From NCBI RefSeq assembly GCF_947494755.1, contig NZ_CANLVZ010000002.1, positions 287,260 through 351,259 of the forward strand: DNA of 64,000 nt, written 5' to 3'. Every line of letters starts with the position of its first letter. Position 1 is the stretch's first letter. The position numbers and the translations under genes are program-made. The stretch is from an uncultured Tateyamaria sp. GTDB lineage: Bacteria; Pseudomonadota; Alphaproteobacteria; Rhodobacterales; Rhodobacteraceae. Positions 8,719 to 17,535 of the stretch are shown in pieces. Under the pieces are notes generated by a model. The model was not told the origin of the DNA and searched no databases. It saw only the letters and a list, made by a program, of their open reading frames with translations.

Positions 8719-8917
8719 AGCCCTGTCCCTTTTTTTTGGTCCCCCGCAAAGATCATCAACACGCCTGAACGTCAGACCGACCTCTGCCATACTGCGCAAA
8801 ACCGTATGCAATTATTAACGTTCTGTGAACCCGGTATTACCAGATATTGTGCCTTAAATTGGCACACTTACCATAAGACCGCGCAATTTCGCGGCCGAAT
8901 TCATCTCATACGGGCGT

Positions 8918-10240
8918 TCAAACCAGTACGCCTGCCAGCGAATTGGTCGATGCGCTGGTGATTCTCACCGGCGCGATTTGCCCGATTTCAACGTTGGCAT
9001 TGTCGACGTGGACAGCGTGCAAATACTCGCTTTTGCCGCCCATCTGTCCGGCAAGCCGCCCGGGTTTTTCGAACAGAACATGGACGGTGCGCCCTACCAT
9101 ATCGTTCTGGATGGCATGCTGTTGCTGTGTGATCAACGCTTGCAACCGCTGCAGCCGGTCGTCGGCTTCGGCCACATCCACTTGCGCCCGCTCAGCCGCA
9201 GGAGTGCCGGGCCGGGTCGAGTATTTGAACGAATAGGCGTAGCCGTAGTTCACTTCCTCAACCAGATCGAGGGTGGCCTGAAAGTCCGCCTCCGTTTCTT
9301 CGGGAAAGCCGACGATGAAATCGCCCGACATCACGATATCAGGCCGCGCGGCGCGGATCCGTTCGATCAGCCGCAGATAGCTGTCGGCGGTGTGGCTGCG
9401 GTTCATCCGTTTGAGGATCCTGTCACTGCCCGACTGCACCGGCAAGTGTAGATAGGGCATCAGCTTGGCGCAGGTGCCATGCGCTTCGATCAGATCGTCG
9501 GTCATGTCGTTGGGATGGCTGGTGGTAAAACGGATGCGTTCGAGCCCATCGACGCGGTCCAGATCCCAGATCAGTTTGGCCAGCGTGTAGTCCGACCCGT
9601 CCGGCCCCGCCCCGTGATAGGCATTCACATTCTGCCCCAGCAAGGTGATTTCGCGCACGCCGCGTTCGACCAGATCGCGCGCTTCGTCCAAGATGCGCGA
9701 TACAGGGCGCGACACCTCGGCCCCGCGCGTGTAGGGCACCACGCAAAACGCACAGAACTTGTCGCAACCTTCCTGCACGGTCAGAAATGCGCTTGGCCCA
9801 CGCTTGGCCTTGGGGCGCGATGCCAGCTTTTCGAACTTGTCTTCCTCGGGGAAATCGGTGTCCAGGGCGGTAGCACCAGTGCGGGTCTTGGCCTCCATCT
9901 CGGGCAAGCGGTGATAGCTCTGCGGGCCGACGACCAGATCGACGGCAGGCTGGCGGCGCATGATCTCGGCCCCTTCGGCCTGGGCCACACAGCCAGCGAC
10001 ACCGATCTTGAGGTCCGGTTTGTCCTTTTTAAGCGCCTTCAAGCGCCCCAGCTCGGAATAGGTCTTTTCAGCCGCCTTTTCGCGGATATGGCAGGTGTTG
10101 AGCAGGATCATATCCGCCTCATCCGCCGACGTGGTTTCCACGTACCCCTGCCCGCCCAGTGCTTCGGCCATACGCTCGCTGTCATAGACGTTCATCTGAC
10201 AGCCATAGGTCTTGATAAAGAGCTTTTTGGGCGTCGACAT
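8918..10240 (-). CDS. miaB: tRNA-2-methylthio-N6-dimethylallyladenosine synthase
   Basis: A radical-SAM methylthiotransferase that modifies A37 of tRNAs. It is 440 aa. The N-terminal domain has the three cluster-binding cysteines ([21 protein letters not shown]), the radical-SAM motif is [10 protein letters not shown], and a TRAM domain ends the protein. ATG 10240 (MSTPKK) is the start, since homologues begin just before [12 protein letters not shown]. It is transcribed away from the gene at 10360, with a 119-base divergent promoter region. Confidence 0.97.
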   Translation of the reverse strand: MSTPKKLFIKTYGCQMNVYDSERMAEALGGQGYVETTSADEADMILLNTCHIREKAAEKTYSELGRLKALKKDKPDLKIGVAGCVAQAEGAEIMRRQPAVDLVVGPQSYHRLPEMEAKTRTGATALDTDFPEEDKFEKLASRPKAKRGPSAFLTVQEGCDKFCAFCVVPYTRGAEVSRPVSRILDEARDLVERGVREITLLGQNVNAYHGAGPDGSDYTLAKLIWDLDRVDGLERIRFTTSHPNDMTDDLIEAHGTCAKLMPYLHLPVQSGSDRILKRMNRSHTADSYLRLIERIRAARPDIVMSGDFIVGFPEETEADFQATLDLVEEVNYGYAYSFKYSTRPGTPAAERAQVDVAEADDRLQRLQALITQQQHAIQNDMVGRTVHVLFEKPGRLAGQMGGKSEYLHAVHVDNANVEIGQIAPVRITSASTNSLAGVLV

Positions 10241-10359
10241 GGGGCGCATCCGGGGTTGAGGCAAATCAGGCTGGCGATGTAACAGTGCCTCGCCCATCTT
10301 GCAATGGAGCGCGGTTTAACCGAATGAAAGGGTTGAGCGGTGCATATACCGGAGCACAT

Positions 10360-11226
10360 ATGCGTTTTGACAGTCTGAACCAGTTCGTGACAACCCCCGA
10401 GGCGGTGCCTGCCAAGGGTCCGATTGCCGTGGTGCTGGTCGAGGACAATATAGAGGTGGCCACCACCCTGCGTCACCATTTGCAGGCCGGTTTTGCCCAT
10501 GTCATTGCCTGTATGCCACCCCAGTTCGACATGCCTCGCGATCTGATCGAGGATGTAGTCCGCATCGACTACGACATGTCCGCCGAGGGCGCGCTCGAGA
10601 ACGCGATCAACCCGATCATCGCCGCCGTCCCTGCGGGCACGTGGCTTTATTACTGCTACAACGCCGAGTTCCTGTTTCACCCGTTTTGCGAAACGCGGTC
10701 AGTGGGCGAAATGCTCGCCTTCCATACCGAAGAGCGGCGGGACGGGATGTTGACCTATGTGGTGGACCTTTATGCCGACGATCTGTGGGAGCATCCGGAC
10801 GCAGTATCCCTCGACCGGGCGCATCTGGATCGATCCGGTTACTATGCGTTGGCGCGGCCTGATGCGAAGGGGCATCCCAAGGAACGTCAGTTGGACTTTT
10901 TCGGGGGCCTGCGCTGGCGCTATGAGGAACACGTGCCCGAAGCGCGCCGCAAGATCGACCGCATTTCGCTATTCAAGACCAAGCCGGGACTGAAGCTGCG
11001 CCCCGACCACACGCTGAATGACGAAGAATACAACACCTATGCCTGCAAATGGCATCACAACCTCACCGCCGCCATCTGTTCATTCCGCACGGCCAAAGCC
11101 CTGAAACAGAACCCCGGCAGCACCTACGACATCCACACCTTCAAATGGCACAACTCCGCCCCGTTCGAGTGGCATTCGCGTCAGTTGCTGGACTTGGGGC
11201 TGATGGAGCCGGGGCAGTGGTTCTGA
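10360..11226 (+). CDS. Glycosyltransferase-like protein, function unknown
   Basis: A 288-aa protein starting at ATG 10360, with GGAG seven bases upstream. It looks like the family-2/DUF-type glycosyltransferases that begin with an alpha/beta fold: an IAVVLVEDNIEVATTLRHHL opening strand-helix and a DLYADDLWEH acidic segment near residue 130 that could be a metal-binding DxD-like site. The C-terminal part has many aromatic and His residues (KWHHNLT, FKWHNSAPFEWHSRQLLDLG). No signal peptide or membrane segment is seen. It is common in Rhodobacterales as an uncharacterised protein; the enzymatic call is tentative. It stands alone between miaB and a DUF1428 gene. Confidence 0.5.
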   Translation: MRFDSLNQFVTTPEAVPAKGPIAVVLVEDNIEVATTLRHHLQAGFAHVIACMPPQFDMPRDLIEDVVRIDYDMSAEGALENAINPIIAAVPAGTWLYYCYNAEFLFHPFCETRSVGEMLAFHTEERRDGMLTYVVDLYADDLWEHPDAVSLDRAHLDRSGYYALARPDAKGHPKERQLDFFGGLRWRYEEHVPEARRKIDRISLFKTKPGLKLRPDHTLNDEEYNTYACKWHHNLTAAICSFRTAKALKQNPGSTYDIHTFKWHNSAPFEWHSRQLLDLGLMEPGQWF

Positions 11227-11309
11227 GGCACTGAACCCGCCCCATTTGGGGGGGGGCGTGGTTTGAGGTAGGCTTGGCCCCATCACCAATCGCAGATGGG
11301 AGTGCTGAG

Positions 11310-11681
11310 ATGAGTTATGTCGATGGTTTTGTGGCCGCCGTGCCCACGGACAAAAAGGCGGCGTTCATCGCCCATGCCAAACAGTCCTGGTCTGTCTTTC
11401 AGGACATGGGCGCGCTGGCGCAGTGGGAATGCTGGGGCGATGAGGTGCCAGATGGCGAAACGACCTCGTTCCCCATGGCCGTAATGGCGCAGGAGGGGGA
11501 AACTGTCGTCTTTTCATGGGTGATGTGGCCTGATCGCGTCACCCGCAATGCCAGTTGGGAGCGGATGATGAGCGACCCTGAGATGGAAGAGAAAATGGGC
11601 GAGATGCCGTTTGACGGCAAGCGCATGATCTATGGCGGGTTCGAATCTGTGTTCATGCAAGGCGACATGCCCGCGTCCTAG
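11310..11681 (+). CDS. DUF1428 family protein
   Basis: A 123-aa cytosolic protein typical of DUF1428, a family with a dimeric alpha/beta-barrel fold of unknown role. Visible family features are the start MSYVDGFVAAVPTDKK, ECWGDEVPDG near residue 45 and the late MPFDGKRMIYGGFE. The start at 11310 has GGGAG upstream. Its stop overlaps the stop of the convergent PhyH gene within one CTAG palindrome. Confidence 0.85.
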   Translation: MSYVDGFVAAVPTDKKAAFIAHAKQSWSVFQDMGALAQWECWGDEVPDGETTSFPMAVMAQEGETVVFSWVMWPDRVTRNASWERMMSDPEMEEKMGEMPFDGKRMIYGGFESVFMQGDMPAS

Positions 11682-12457
11682 CGCAGTATGGGAAACCAGT
11701 CCTCGCGCAGGCGTTGTCCTTCGATCATGTCGTGCCCCGGAAATGGGGGCGATGTGGGGCCGGGCCGCGTGACATAGCGCGCATCATCCCCCACCAGCCG
11801 CAGCGAGAACGCCCGCCGCCGGGTCCTGGCGGTGTTGCCGCGCGCGCCGTGCAGCGTGCGGTAGTGAAAGGCGACCGCGTCGCCCGGTTCCATCTTGAAC
11901 TCGACAATCCGCATACCTTCGGCGTCCGGATCCGGCACGGGGATGTAATCGCCCTCAAAGAATGCCGTCTCTGACACCCATCGCGTTGGCACCACGTCCT
12001 TGGGCCACAGGTGCGAGCCTGCCACGCAGCGCAGCGTCGCCTTCCGCACGGGATCAAGCGGGGACCAAAAGCTGATCGTCTGCTGGCCTTGTACAAAGTA
12101 ATAGGGTGCATCCTGATGCCATGGGGTCGCCATGGACGTGCCCGGTTCCTTGACCAGGACGTGATCGTGAAACAGTTGGACAGATTTCGACCCCATCAGC
12201 GTAGCTGCCGCATCGATTACCGCAGCGTCCCGCACCACCTCCTGAAATTCAGGAATACGCTGCCAATTGCAGTAGTCATCGAAAAACAGCCCCGTCTCCC
12301 CCGCCCGATCATTGGTCGAGGCGTAAGGGCCGGGATCAGCCATGTTGCGCTCAACACCGGCGCGCAGGGTTTCAACGTGAGGGGCGAACAGCCCACGGAT
12401 CAGGACAACCCCATCCGCACGGTAGGTTTGCGCTTCCTGCGCTGCGACAACCGTCAT
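11678..12457 (-). CDS. Phytanoyl-CoA dioxygenase (PhyH)-family oxygenase
   Basis: A 259-aa non-heme Fe(II)/2-oxoglutarate oxygenase. The iron ligands are H114 and D116 (WHQDAPYY) and a distal His, probably H203 in TLHGARGN. PhyH proteins hydroxylate many substrates, so the substrate is unknown. Its ATG abuts the stop codon of irr (TGA then ATG), so it is coupled to an iron-responsive regulator, and its own activity needs iron. The 3' end overlaps the DUF1428 gene by four bases. Confidence 0.85.
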   Translation of the reverse strand: MTVVAAQEAQTYRADGVVLIRGLFAPHVETLRAGVERNMADPGPYASTNDRAGETGLFFDDYCNWQRIPEFQEVVRDAAVIDAAATLMGSKSVQLFHDHVLVKEPGTSMATPWHQDAPYYFVQGQQTISFWSPLDPVRKATLRCVAGSHLWPKDVVPTRWVSETAFFEGDYIPVPDPDAEGMRIVEFKMEPGDAVAFHYRTLHGARGNTARTRRRAFSLRLVGDDARYVTRPGPTSPPFPGHDMIEGQRLREDWFPILR

Positions 12458-12877
12458 TCAGGATTTACGGCGCAGCCGGATCACCACATCCACCGATGCA
12501 ATCTCGGCCCCCGCAGGGGCGTCTGGCAATTGCGCGATCACCAATTGATCAGACGGGGCGTCCGTCAGCTTGGCATCGTCCTCCCAGAAAAAATGGGGGT
12601 GGTCGTGGGTGTTGGTGTCGAAATAGCTTTTGGAGCCATCGACCGTGACCTCTTGCATGAGGCCCGCATCACAGAAGGCGCGCAAGGTGTTGTAGACCGT
12701 GGCCAGCGATACGGCCTCGCCCTGATCCTTGGCCGCCTCGAACAGGCTTTCGGCCGTCACATGCCGGTGCTGTCCGTCGCCAATCAGCAAAGCCGCCAGC
12801 GTCACGCGCTGCCGGGTGGGGCGCAAACCTGCGCCCGCCAACCATGTGGTGCCAACCTGATGCTGATCCTGTGTCAT
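12458..12877 (-). CDS. irr: Iron response regulator Irr (Fur family)
   Basis: A 139-aa Fur-family regulator that in alphaproteobacteria controls iron and heme genes, with stability or binding set by heme. The sub-family signature GLRPTRQRV is at residues 17-25, the winged-helix segment ATVYNTLRAFCDAGL follows, and the metal/heme region HDHPHFFWEDD is near residue 90. Compared with other Fur proteins it lacks the C-terminal Cys pair, as is usual for Irr. It is encoded with an iron oxygenase on either side and lies close to fabA, a neighbourhood often seen in Rhodobacterales. Confidence 0.92.
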   Translation of the reverse strand: MTQDQHQVGTTWLAGAGLRPTRQRVTLAALLIGDGQHRHVTAESLFEAAKDQGEAVSLATVYNTLRAFCDAGLMQEVTVDGSKSYFDTNTHDHPHFFWEDDAKLTDAPSDQLVIAQLPDAPAGAEIASVDVVIRLRRKS

Positions 12878-12902
12878 CGCGTCCTCTGATCGCCCTTGCC
12901 TA

Positions 12903-12932
12903 CATATAAAGGGTCAAACTTTTGCAAATCAA
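12903..12932 (-). promoter_or_regulatory. Possible irr promoter
   Basis: On the minus strand TTGATT (12932-12927) and TATATG (12908-12903) are separated by 18 bases in an AT-rich patch 25 bases upstream of the irr ATG. The fit is only moderate, and I see no clear Fur/ICE box. Confidence 0.35.
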
Positions 12933-12953
12933 TCGCAATCGCCCCGAAGTGCA

Positions 12954-13739
12954 TTATGCCACACGCCCGAAAAAGCCCATCTGTTCGTCCTTGGTGAAGG
13001 CGCGACCGGGTGTGTCGTAATGGGACAGCACCGCAACGATGCGCGATTTCGGCCCCTGCACGGTGCTGACCCGGTGCGCGGTATTCACCCCGAGAAAGAC
13101 ATTCAGCGTGCCCGCAGTCTGCGGCAGTTGGGTCGGTGCGATCTGACCATTCAGCAAGGCGGCAATGCCTGCGTGATTGGGATCATCGGCGCTGCGCAAG
13201 TCCTGTGCGTATTCGAATACCCCGCCCGCGTCCGGTTCCTGTAACAACAGCGTCGTGGTAAAGATAGACCGGTCGAAATGCCAGTTCAGCGCCTCACCAT
13301 CGCGGTATTCCAGCACATTGATCCCCGCGAGCGCATCATCCATCACATAAAGCTGCGGCCGATCCATCACCGCCGCCAGAAAGGTCGCGAATTCGGGCCA
13401 GTTGTACAGCCGATCCAGCGGCGTGCCCCGCAACTGGTCGTGGCACAGCGTGTGGTTCGAGGTCTCGACTTTCTTGAGGGCCGGGTCGTCCGGGTCCACC
13501 CCGTCGATGGTGTCTTTGAAATAGATGTTGTGCCAACGGCTGTGATGAAAGGACTCGTGCGCCATACGCGGGTGCACGTGGTCCAGCACCTGCGCCAATG
13601 CGGCAGGCCGCATGAACCCATCAAAGTTGAACAACCCATCCCGCGCCAGACCGGCCTTGGCGCTGTCGACAAGGGCGTGCCACGCCGGGGTATGGGGGCG
13701 ATCCAGCGGGAACCGCTCAAGGTCAAGAATATCATCCAT
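12954..13739 (-). CDS. BesD/HalD-like 2-oxoglutarate/Fe(II) oxygenase
   Basis: A 261-aa cupin-fold iron oxygenase resembling the BesD/HalD group, which contains amino-acid halogenases. The iron site reads H154-F-D156 (NWHFDRSIF), the distal His is H222 (NTAHRVS) and the 2-oxoglutarate-binding Arg is about R233. Halogenases of this fold replace the Asp with Gly or Ala to make room for halide, so this protein should hydroxylate rather than halogenate. The start at 13739 follows the family pattern. It lies upstream of irr on the same strand with a 76-base gap and is divergent from fabA. The substrate is unknown; a free amino acid is a reasonable guess from the family. Confidence 0.75.
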   Translation of the reverse strand: MDDILDLERFPLDRPHTPAWHALVDSAKAGLARDGLFNFDGFMRPAALAQVLDHVHPRMAHESFHHSRWHNIYFKDTIDGVDPDDPALKKVETSNHTLCHDQLRGTPLDRLYNWPEFATFLAAVMDRPQLYVMDDALAGINVLEYRDGEALNWHFDRSIFTTTLLLQEPDAGGVFEYAQDLRSADDPNHAGIAALLNGQIAPTQLPQTAGTLNVFLGVNTAHRVSTVQGPKSRIVAVLSHYDTPGRAFTKDEQMGFFGRVA

Positions 13740-13797
13740 GCCCCGACTGTGCCCGAAGCATGTGCGGGATGGCAAGTGGACCGCACGGCCCCCGCTC

Positions 13798-13826
13798 TTG
13801 CGCTTTTTGCGTTCTCAGTGCTAGAC
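13798..13826 (+). promoter_or_regulatory. Possible fabA promoter
   Basis: TTGCGC (13798-13803) and CTAGAC (13821-13826) are separated by 17 bases, 50 bases upstream of the fabA ATG. The -10 is weak but the spacing is ideal. Confidence 0.4.
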
Positions 13827-13875
13827 GGGCCTGACCCCGCGACGCGGGACATGTGCGCAAATAAACGAGGCCAGA

Positions 13876-14385
13876 ATGGCAGAATATCCAACGAGTTTCG
13901 ACAAAGACGCCTTGCTCAAGTGCGCCCGTGGCGAGCTGTTTGGCCCCGGCAATGCGCAACTGCCCGAACCGCCCATGCTGATGATGGACCGGATCACGGA
14001 TGTGTCCGGTGATGGCGGCGAACATGGCAAGGGTCACATCGTGGCCGAGTTCGATATCACGCCTGATCTGTGGTTCTTTGACTGCCATTTTCCGGGCAAT
14101 CCGATCATGCCGGGCTGTCTGGGTCTGGACGGGCTGTGGCAACTGACAGGCTTCAACCTTGGCTGGCGCGGCTGGCAGGGGCGCGGTTATGCGCTTGGGG
14201 TGGGCGAAGTGAAGCTGACAGGCATGGTCCGCCCGGATCGCAAGATGCTTACGTATTACGTCGATTTCACCAAAGCCGTGCAAACCCGCCGCCTGACGAT
14301 GGGTGTCGCAGACGGGCGGGTGGAAGCGGACGGCGAAGTGATCTATCAGGTCAGGGACATGAAGGTCGCGCTGAGCGAAAGCTGA
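13876..14385 (+). CDS. fabA: 3-hydroxydecanoyl-ACP dehydratase/isomerase
   Basis: It dehydrates 3-hydroxyacyl-ACP and isomerises trans-2- to cis-3-decenoyl-ACP, the branch point to unsaturated fatty acids. It is 169 aa. The hot-dog fold active site [20 protein letters not shown] is split around residue 75, holding the catalytic His, and Asp lies in the same segment. It is the first gene of a fabA-fabB-fabI run, with 40 bases to fabB. GAGG lies seven bases upstream of the ATG. Confidence 0.97.
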   Translation: MAEYPTSFDKDALLKCARGELFGPGNAQLPEPPMLMMDRITDVSGDGGEHGKGHIVAEFDITPDLWFFDCHFPGNPIMPGCLGLDGLWQLTGFNLGWRGWQGRGYALGVGEVKLTGMVRPDRKMLTYYVDFTKAVQTRRLTMGVADGRVEADGEVIYQVRDMKVALSES

Positions 14386-14425
14386 GTCCGTCCGAGCGCC
14401 CGAAAGCAGCAAAAGGACCATAAAC

Positions 14426-15655
14426 ATGCGTCGCGTCGTCGTCACCGGATTGGGGATTGTGTCGTCTATCGGCACGAACGTGGACGAGGTTTTGGCCTCA
14501 CTTAAGGCCGGCACCAGCGGGATTGAAGCCAGCGAAGAGATGGCCGAGCACGGCTTTCGCAGCCAGATCGCAGGCACGCTCAAGCTGGACGTCGCCGATC
14601 ACGTGGAAAAGCGCGCGTTGCGCTTCATGGGGCCGGGCGCGGCTTATGCGCATATCGCGATGACGCAAGCCATCGCCGATGCGGGCCTTGAGGAAAGCGA
14701 CATCGTGAACCCGCGCACGGGGTTGGTAGCAGGCTCGGGCGGCCCGTCGACCTCTGCCATGCTTGCAGCCCATCAAACGGTCCTGAACACGGGTGCCACC
14801 AAGCGCATCGGCCCTTTCGCGGTGCCCAAATGCATGTCCTCGACCATCAGCGCGAACCTCGCGACAGGCTTCAAGATCAAGGGCATCAACTATTCGATCA
14901 CGTCGGCCTGCTCGACCTCGCTGCACTGCATCGGCAATGCGGCGGAACAGATCATGCTTGGCAAACAGGACGTGATGTTCGCAGGCGGTGCCGAGGAACT
15001 GGACTGGACGCTGTCCTGCCTGTTCGACGCGATGGGTGCGATGTCCTCGAAATACAACGACACCCCCGCCAAGGCGAGCCGCGCCTTTGACGCGGATCGC
15101 GACGGGTTCGTGATCTCAGGCGGCGGCGGCATCGTCGTGCTGGAAGATCTGGAACACGCCCGCGCGCGCGGGGCCAAGATTTACGCCGAAGTCACAGGCT
15201 ATGCTGCCACATCGGACGGGCACGACATGGTGGCCCCGTCCGGTGAAGGCGGCGAGCGGGCGATGCGTGTCGCGCTGTCGACCCTCCCCGAAGACCGCAC
15301 CGTCAGCTATATAAACGCACACGGCACCTCGACCCCAGTCGGCGATGTGGGTGAGATCGAGGCGGTGCGCCGCGTCTTTGGCCAAGGCACCACTCCGCCT
15401 GTCAGTTCGACCAAGTCCATGACCGGCCATGCCCAAGGGGCGGCAGGCGCGCTTGAAGCGATCTTTAGCCTCTTGATGCTGGACAACGACTTTATCACGC
15501 CTTCGATCAACGTCGAAACGCTGGACCCCGCCTTGGACCCGGCCGAAATCGCGACCGAGATGAAGGCAGCGGCGGGCCTTGATTCCGTCATGACCAATTC
15601 ATTCGGGTTTGGCGGCACCAACGGGTCGATGATCCTTTCGAAATTTCACGGGTAA
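14426..15655 (+). CDS. fabB: 3-oxoacyl-ACP synthase I
   Basis: This condensing enzyme extends cis-3-decenoyl-ACP and other acyl-ACPs. It is 409 aa. The Cys-His-His triad is seen in SACSTSLHC (about C164), NAHGTSTPVGD and GHAQGAAG. The ribosome-binding site AAAAGGA sits 9 bases upstream. Encoded between fabA and fabI, it gives the cell the anaerobic-type route to unsaturated fatty acids. Confidence 0.97.
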   Translation: MRRVVVTGLGIVSSIGTNVDEVLASLKAGTSGIEASEEMAEHGFRSQIAGTLKLDVADHVEKRALRFMGPGAAYAHIAMTQAIADAGLEESDIVNPRTGLVAGSGGPSTSAMLAAHQTVLNTGATKRIGPFAVPKCMSSTISANLATGFKIKGINYSITSACSTSLHCIGNAAEQIMLGKQDVMFAGGAEELDWTLSCLFDAMGAMSSKYNDTPAKASRAFDADRDGFVISGGGGIVVLEDLEHARARGAKIYAEVTGYAATSDGHDMVAPSGEGGERAMRVALSTLPEDRTVSYINAHGTSTPVGDVGEIEAVRRVFGQGTTPPVSSTKSMTGHAQGAAGALEAIFSLLMLDNDFITPSINVETLDPALDPAEIATEMKAAAGLDSVMTNSFGFGGTNGSMILSKFHG

Positions 15656-15664
15656 GTATTGAAT

Positions 15665-16456
15665 ATGTCGGGAATGCTCTCAGGAAAACGCGGCCTTGTG
15701 ATGGGCGTCGCCAATGACCGTTCCATCGCGTGGGGTATTGCCAAGGCCATGGCCGAGGCCGGGGCCGAATTGGCGTTCACCTATCAGGGCGAGGCTTTTG
15801 GCAAGCGGCTTGAACCCCTCGCGGCGAGCGTCGGGTCGGACTTCATGGTGGACGTGGATGTGACGGATGATGCCTCGCTTGATGCGGCATTTGATGCGCT
15901 TGAGGCACGTTGGCCCACGATCGACTTCGTGATCCATGCCATTGCGTTTTCGGACAAATCCGAGCTCACAGGCCGGTTCCTGAACACCAGCCGCGCCAAT
16001 TTCAAACACTCCATGGACATCTCGGCCTATTCCTTCATCGAAGTGGCCCGGCGCGCCCATCCGCTGATGATCGAAAACGGCGGCACCTTGCTGACACTGA
16101 CCTATCAGGGGTCCAACCGGGTTGTGCCCAATTACAACGTGATGGGCGTGGCCAAGGCCGCACTTGAATCCGCCACACGCTATCTGGCCAATGACCTTGG
16201 CCCTGAAGGGATCCGGGTCAATGCCATCTCGCCGGGACCGATGAAGACACTGGCAGGTGCCGCCATTGGCGGGGCGCGCAAAACCTACAAACATACCGAT
16301 CTCAACGCGCCCTTGCGCTCAAACGCAACGCTCGAGGCGGTGGGCGGCACAGCCGTTTACCTCTGTTCAGAGGCCGGAGCCTGCACAACCGGAGAGATCA
16401 TCCGGGTCGATGGTGGCTTTCACGTGCTTGGGATGCCACAGCCCGATCACCTCTAA
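15665..16456 (+). CDS. fabI: Enoyl-ACP reductase (NADH)
   Basis: It catalyses the last reduction of the fatty acid elongation cycle and is the target class of triclosan. It is 263 aa, an SDR-fold protein with the nucleotide-binding MGVANDRSIAWGIAK near residue 15 and the Tyr/Lys pair in NYNVMGVAKAA. ATG 15665 (MSGMLSGKRG) is chosen by similarity to other FabI starts; an upstream TTG is also in frame. It follows fabB by nine bases, so all three fab genes probably form one transcript. Confidence 0.96.
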   Translation: MSGMLSGKRGLVMGVANDRSIAWGIAKAMAEAGAELAFTYQGEAFGKRLEPLAASVGSDFMVDVDVTDDASLDAAFDALEARWPTIDFVIHAIAFSDKSELTGRFLNTSRANFKHSMDISAYSFIEVARRAHPLMIENGGTLLTLTYQGSNRVVPNYNVMGVAKAALESATRYLANDLGPEGIRVNAISPGPMKTLAGAAIGGARKTYKHTDLNAPLRSNATLEAVGGTAVYLCSEAGACTTGEIIRVDGGFHVLGMPQPDHL

Positions 16457-16509
16457 TTTTCCAAGATTAGTTCATAGTTTGGTCACGCCTTGGGGCTAGG
16501 CTTGGCCGC

Positions 16510-16890
16510 ATGACAGTGGCAGAGACACATCAATCAGACAAACACGCGCGCGTGCTCAAGCGGCGCGCGCGGCGGACACGCCTCTCCAAGTGGTTGGGAC
16601 GGTTAATCTTTTCACTGATCGGTGTGGGTCTGATGCTGGGACTGCGTGCGTATCCGAATGTCGTCCAGGATGTGATCGCATGGGCGCATGACACACCTCA
16701 GGCTGGGGCGACGAACCGGGCCTTCGCCAAACCCAGTGAGGTTCGGACACGGATCATGCTAACCGACAAAGTGCCGGTGCGACGGGGCAACGCCTTGCCC
16801 GGTCATGGTGCAACACCGCCCGCCAATGACACGCAGGCGCAAGCCGATGCCATCGGACACACCCTGCGCACATTTGATCCGGGCGGCTGA
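16510..16890 (+). CDS. Small single-pass membrane protein, unknown
   Basis: A 126-aa protein. The N-terminal 28 residues are strongly basic, then one hydrophobic segment follows at about residues 29-46 (LIFSLIGVGLMLGL), and a polar tail probably faces the periplasm. No domain is recognised. It lies 53 bases behind fabI and may be read through from it. It is likely real because it is in the same direction, has good codon use and fills the gap to the convergent FKBP gene. Confidence 0.6.
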   Translation: MTVAETHQSDKHARVLKRRARRTRLSKWLGRLIFSLIGVGLMLGLRAYPNVVQDVIAWAHDTPQAGATNRAFAKPSEVRTRIMLTDKVPVRRGNALPGHGATPPANDTQAQADAIGHTLRTFDPGG

Positions 16891-16962
16891 TTTCAGCAGA
16901 TTGCCGCAAGGGACGGTGGGCGGGGCGTCTTTGCCCATCGGGCAAACAGCGTCCGCACAGCG

Positions 16963-17397
16963 TCACTTGGGATCAACAGACACCACTTCAAAGTCAAAGG
17001 TCAGGTCCTTGCCTGCCAGCGGGTGGTTGGCGTCCAGCATGACCTCTTCGTCACCGATATCCACAACCGTGACCGGCATGGGCTGACCCTGCGGCGTCTG
17101 CATCTGCAATTGCAACCCCAGTTCCAGCGGTATCTCTTCGGGGATCGCATCCCGCGGCACCCCCTGACGCAAGGCGGGGTTCAGCGGACCATAGGCCTGA
17201 TCGCAAGCGATGTTGACAACCTTCTTCTCGCCCGGCTCCATGCCAATTAGCGCCACATCAAGCCCCGAAATGATCTGACCAGACCCAGCCACAAACTCGA
17301 GCGGGTCGCGCCCCTCCGAGCTGTCAAACACAGTGCCGTCCACCAATGTTCCGGTATAGTGAATGCGCACCGTATCGCCGTCTTTGATCTCGGCCAT
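16963..17397 (-). CDS. FKBP-type peptidyl-prolyl isomerase, SlyD-like
   Basis: A 144-aa cytosolic prolyl isomerase. The FKBP part is split, as in SlyD: VRIHYTGTLVDGTVFDSS then FVAGSGQIISGLDVALIGM at the start, an insert-in-flap chaperone domain around residues 70-120 and a last strand LTFDFEVVSV. It lacks the His-rich metal tail of enteric SlyD. The start at 17397 (MAEIKDG) has GGAG nine bases upstream. The longer open frame upstream is not homologous to anything. Confidence 0.88.
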   Translation of the reverse strand: MAEIKDGDTVRIHYTGTLVDGTVFDSSEGRDPLEFVAGSGQIISGLDVALIGMEPGEKKVVNIACDQAYGPLNPALRQGVPRDAIPEEIPLELGLQLQMQTPQGQPMPVTVVDIGDEEVMLDANHPLAGKDLTFDFEVVSVDPK

Positions 17398-17535
17398 GGC
17401 TTTGTCTCCCAACATATTCCGTCCGACCGACAGCGTGACACACCCAAGCCGCGCATGCCAGTCGGGTAAACCCCACCTGCCCCCTTTTCGCGCGCGCCGC
17501 CCCGTGTCACTCTGCCCCAAAGAGGAACAGCGCCC

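Noticed and set aside
12954..13739. Calling the BesD/HalD-like gene a halogenase
   Set aside because: The metal site has Asp where halogenases need Gly or Ala.
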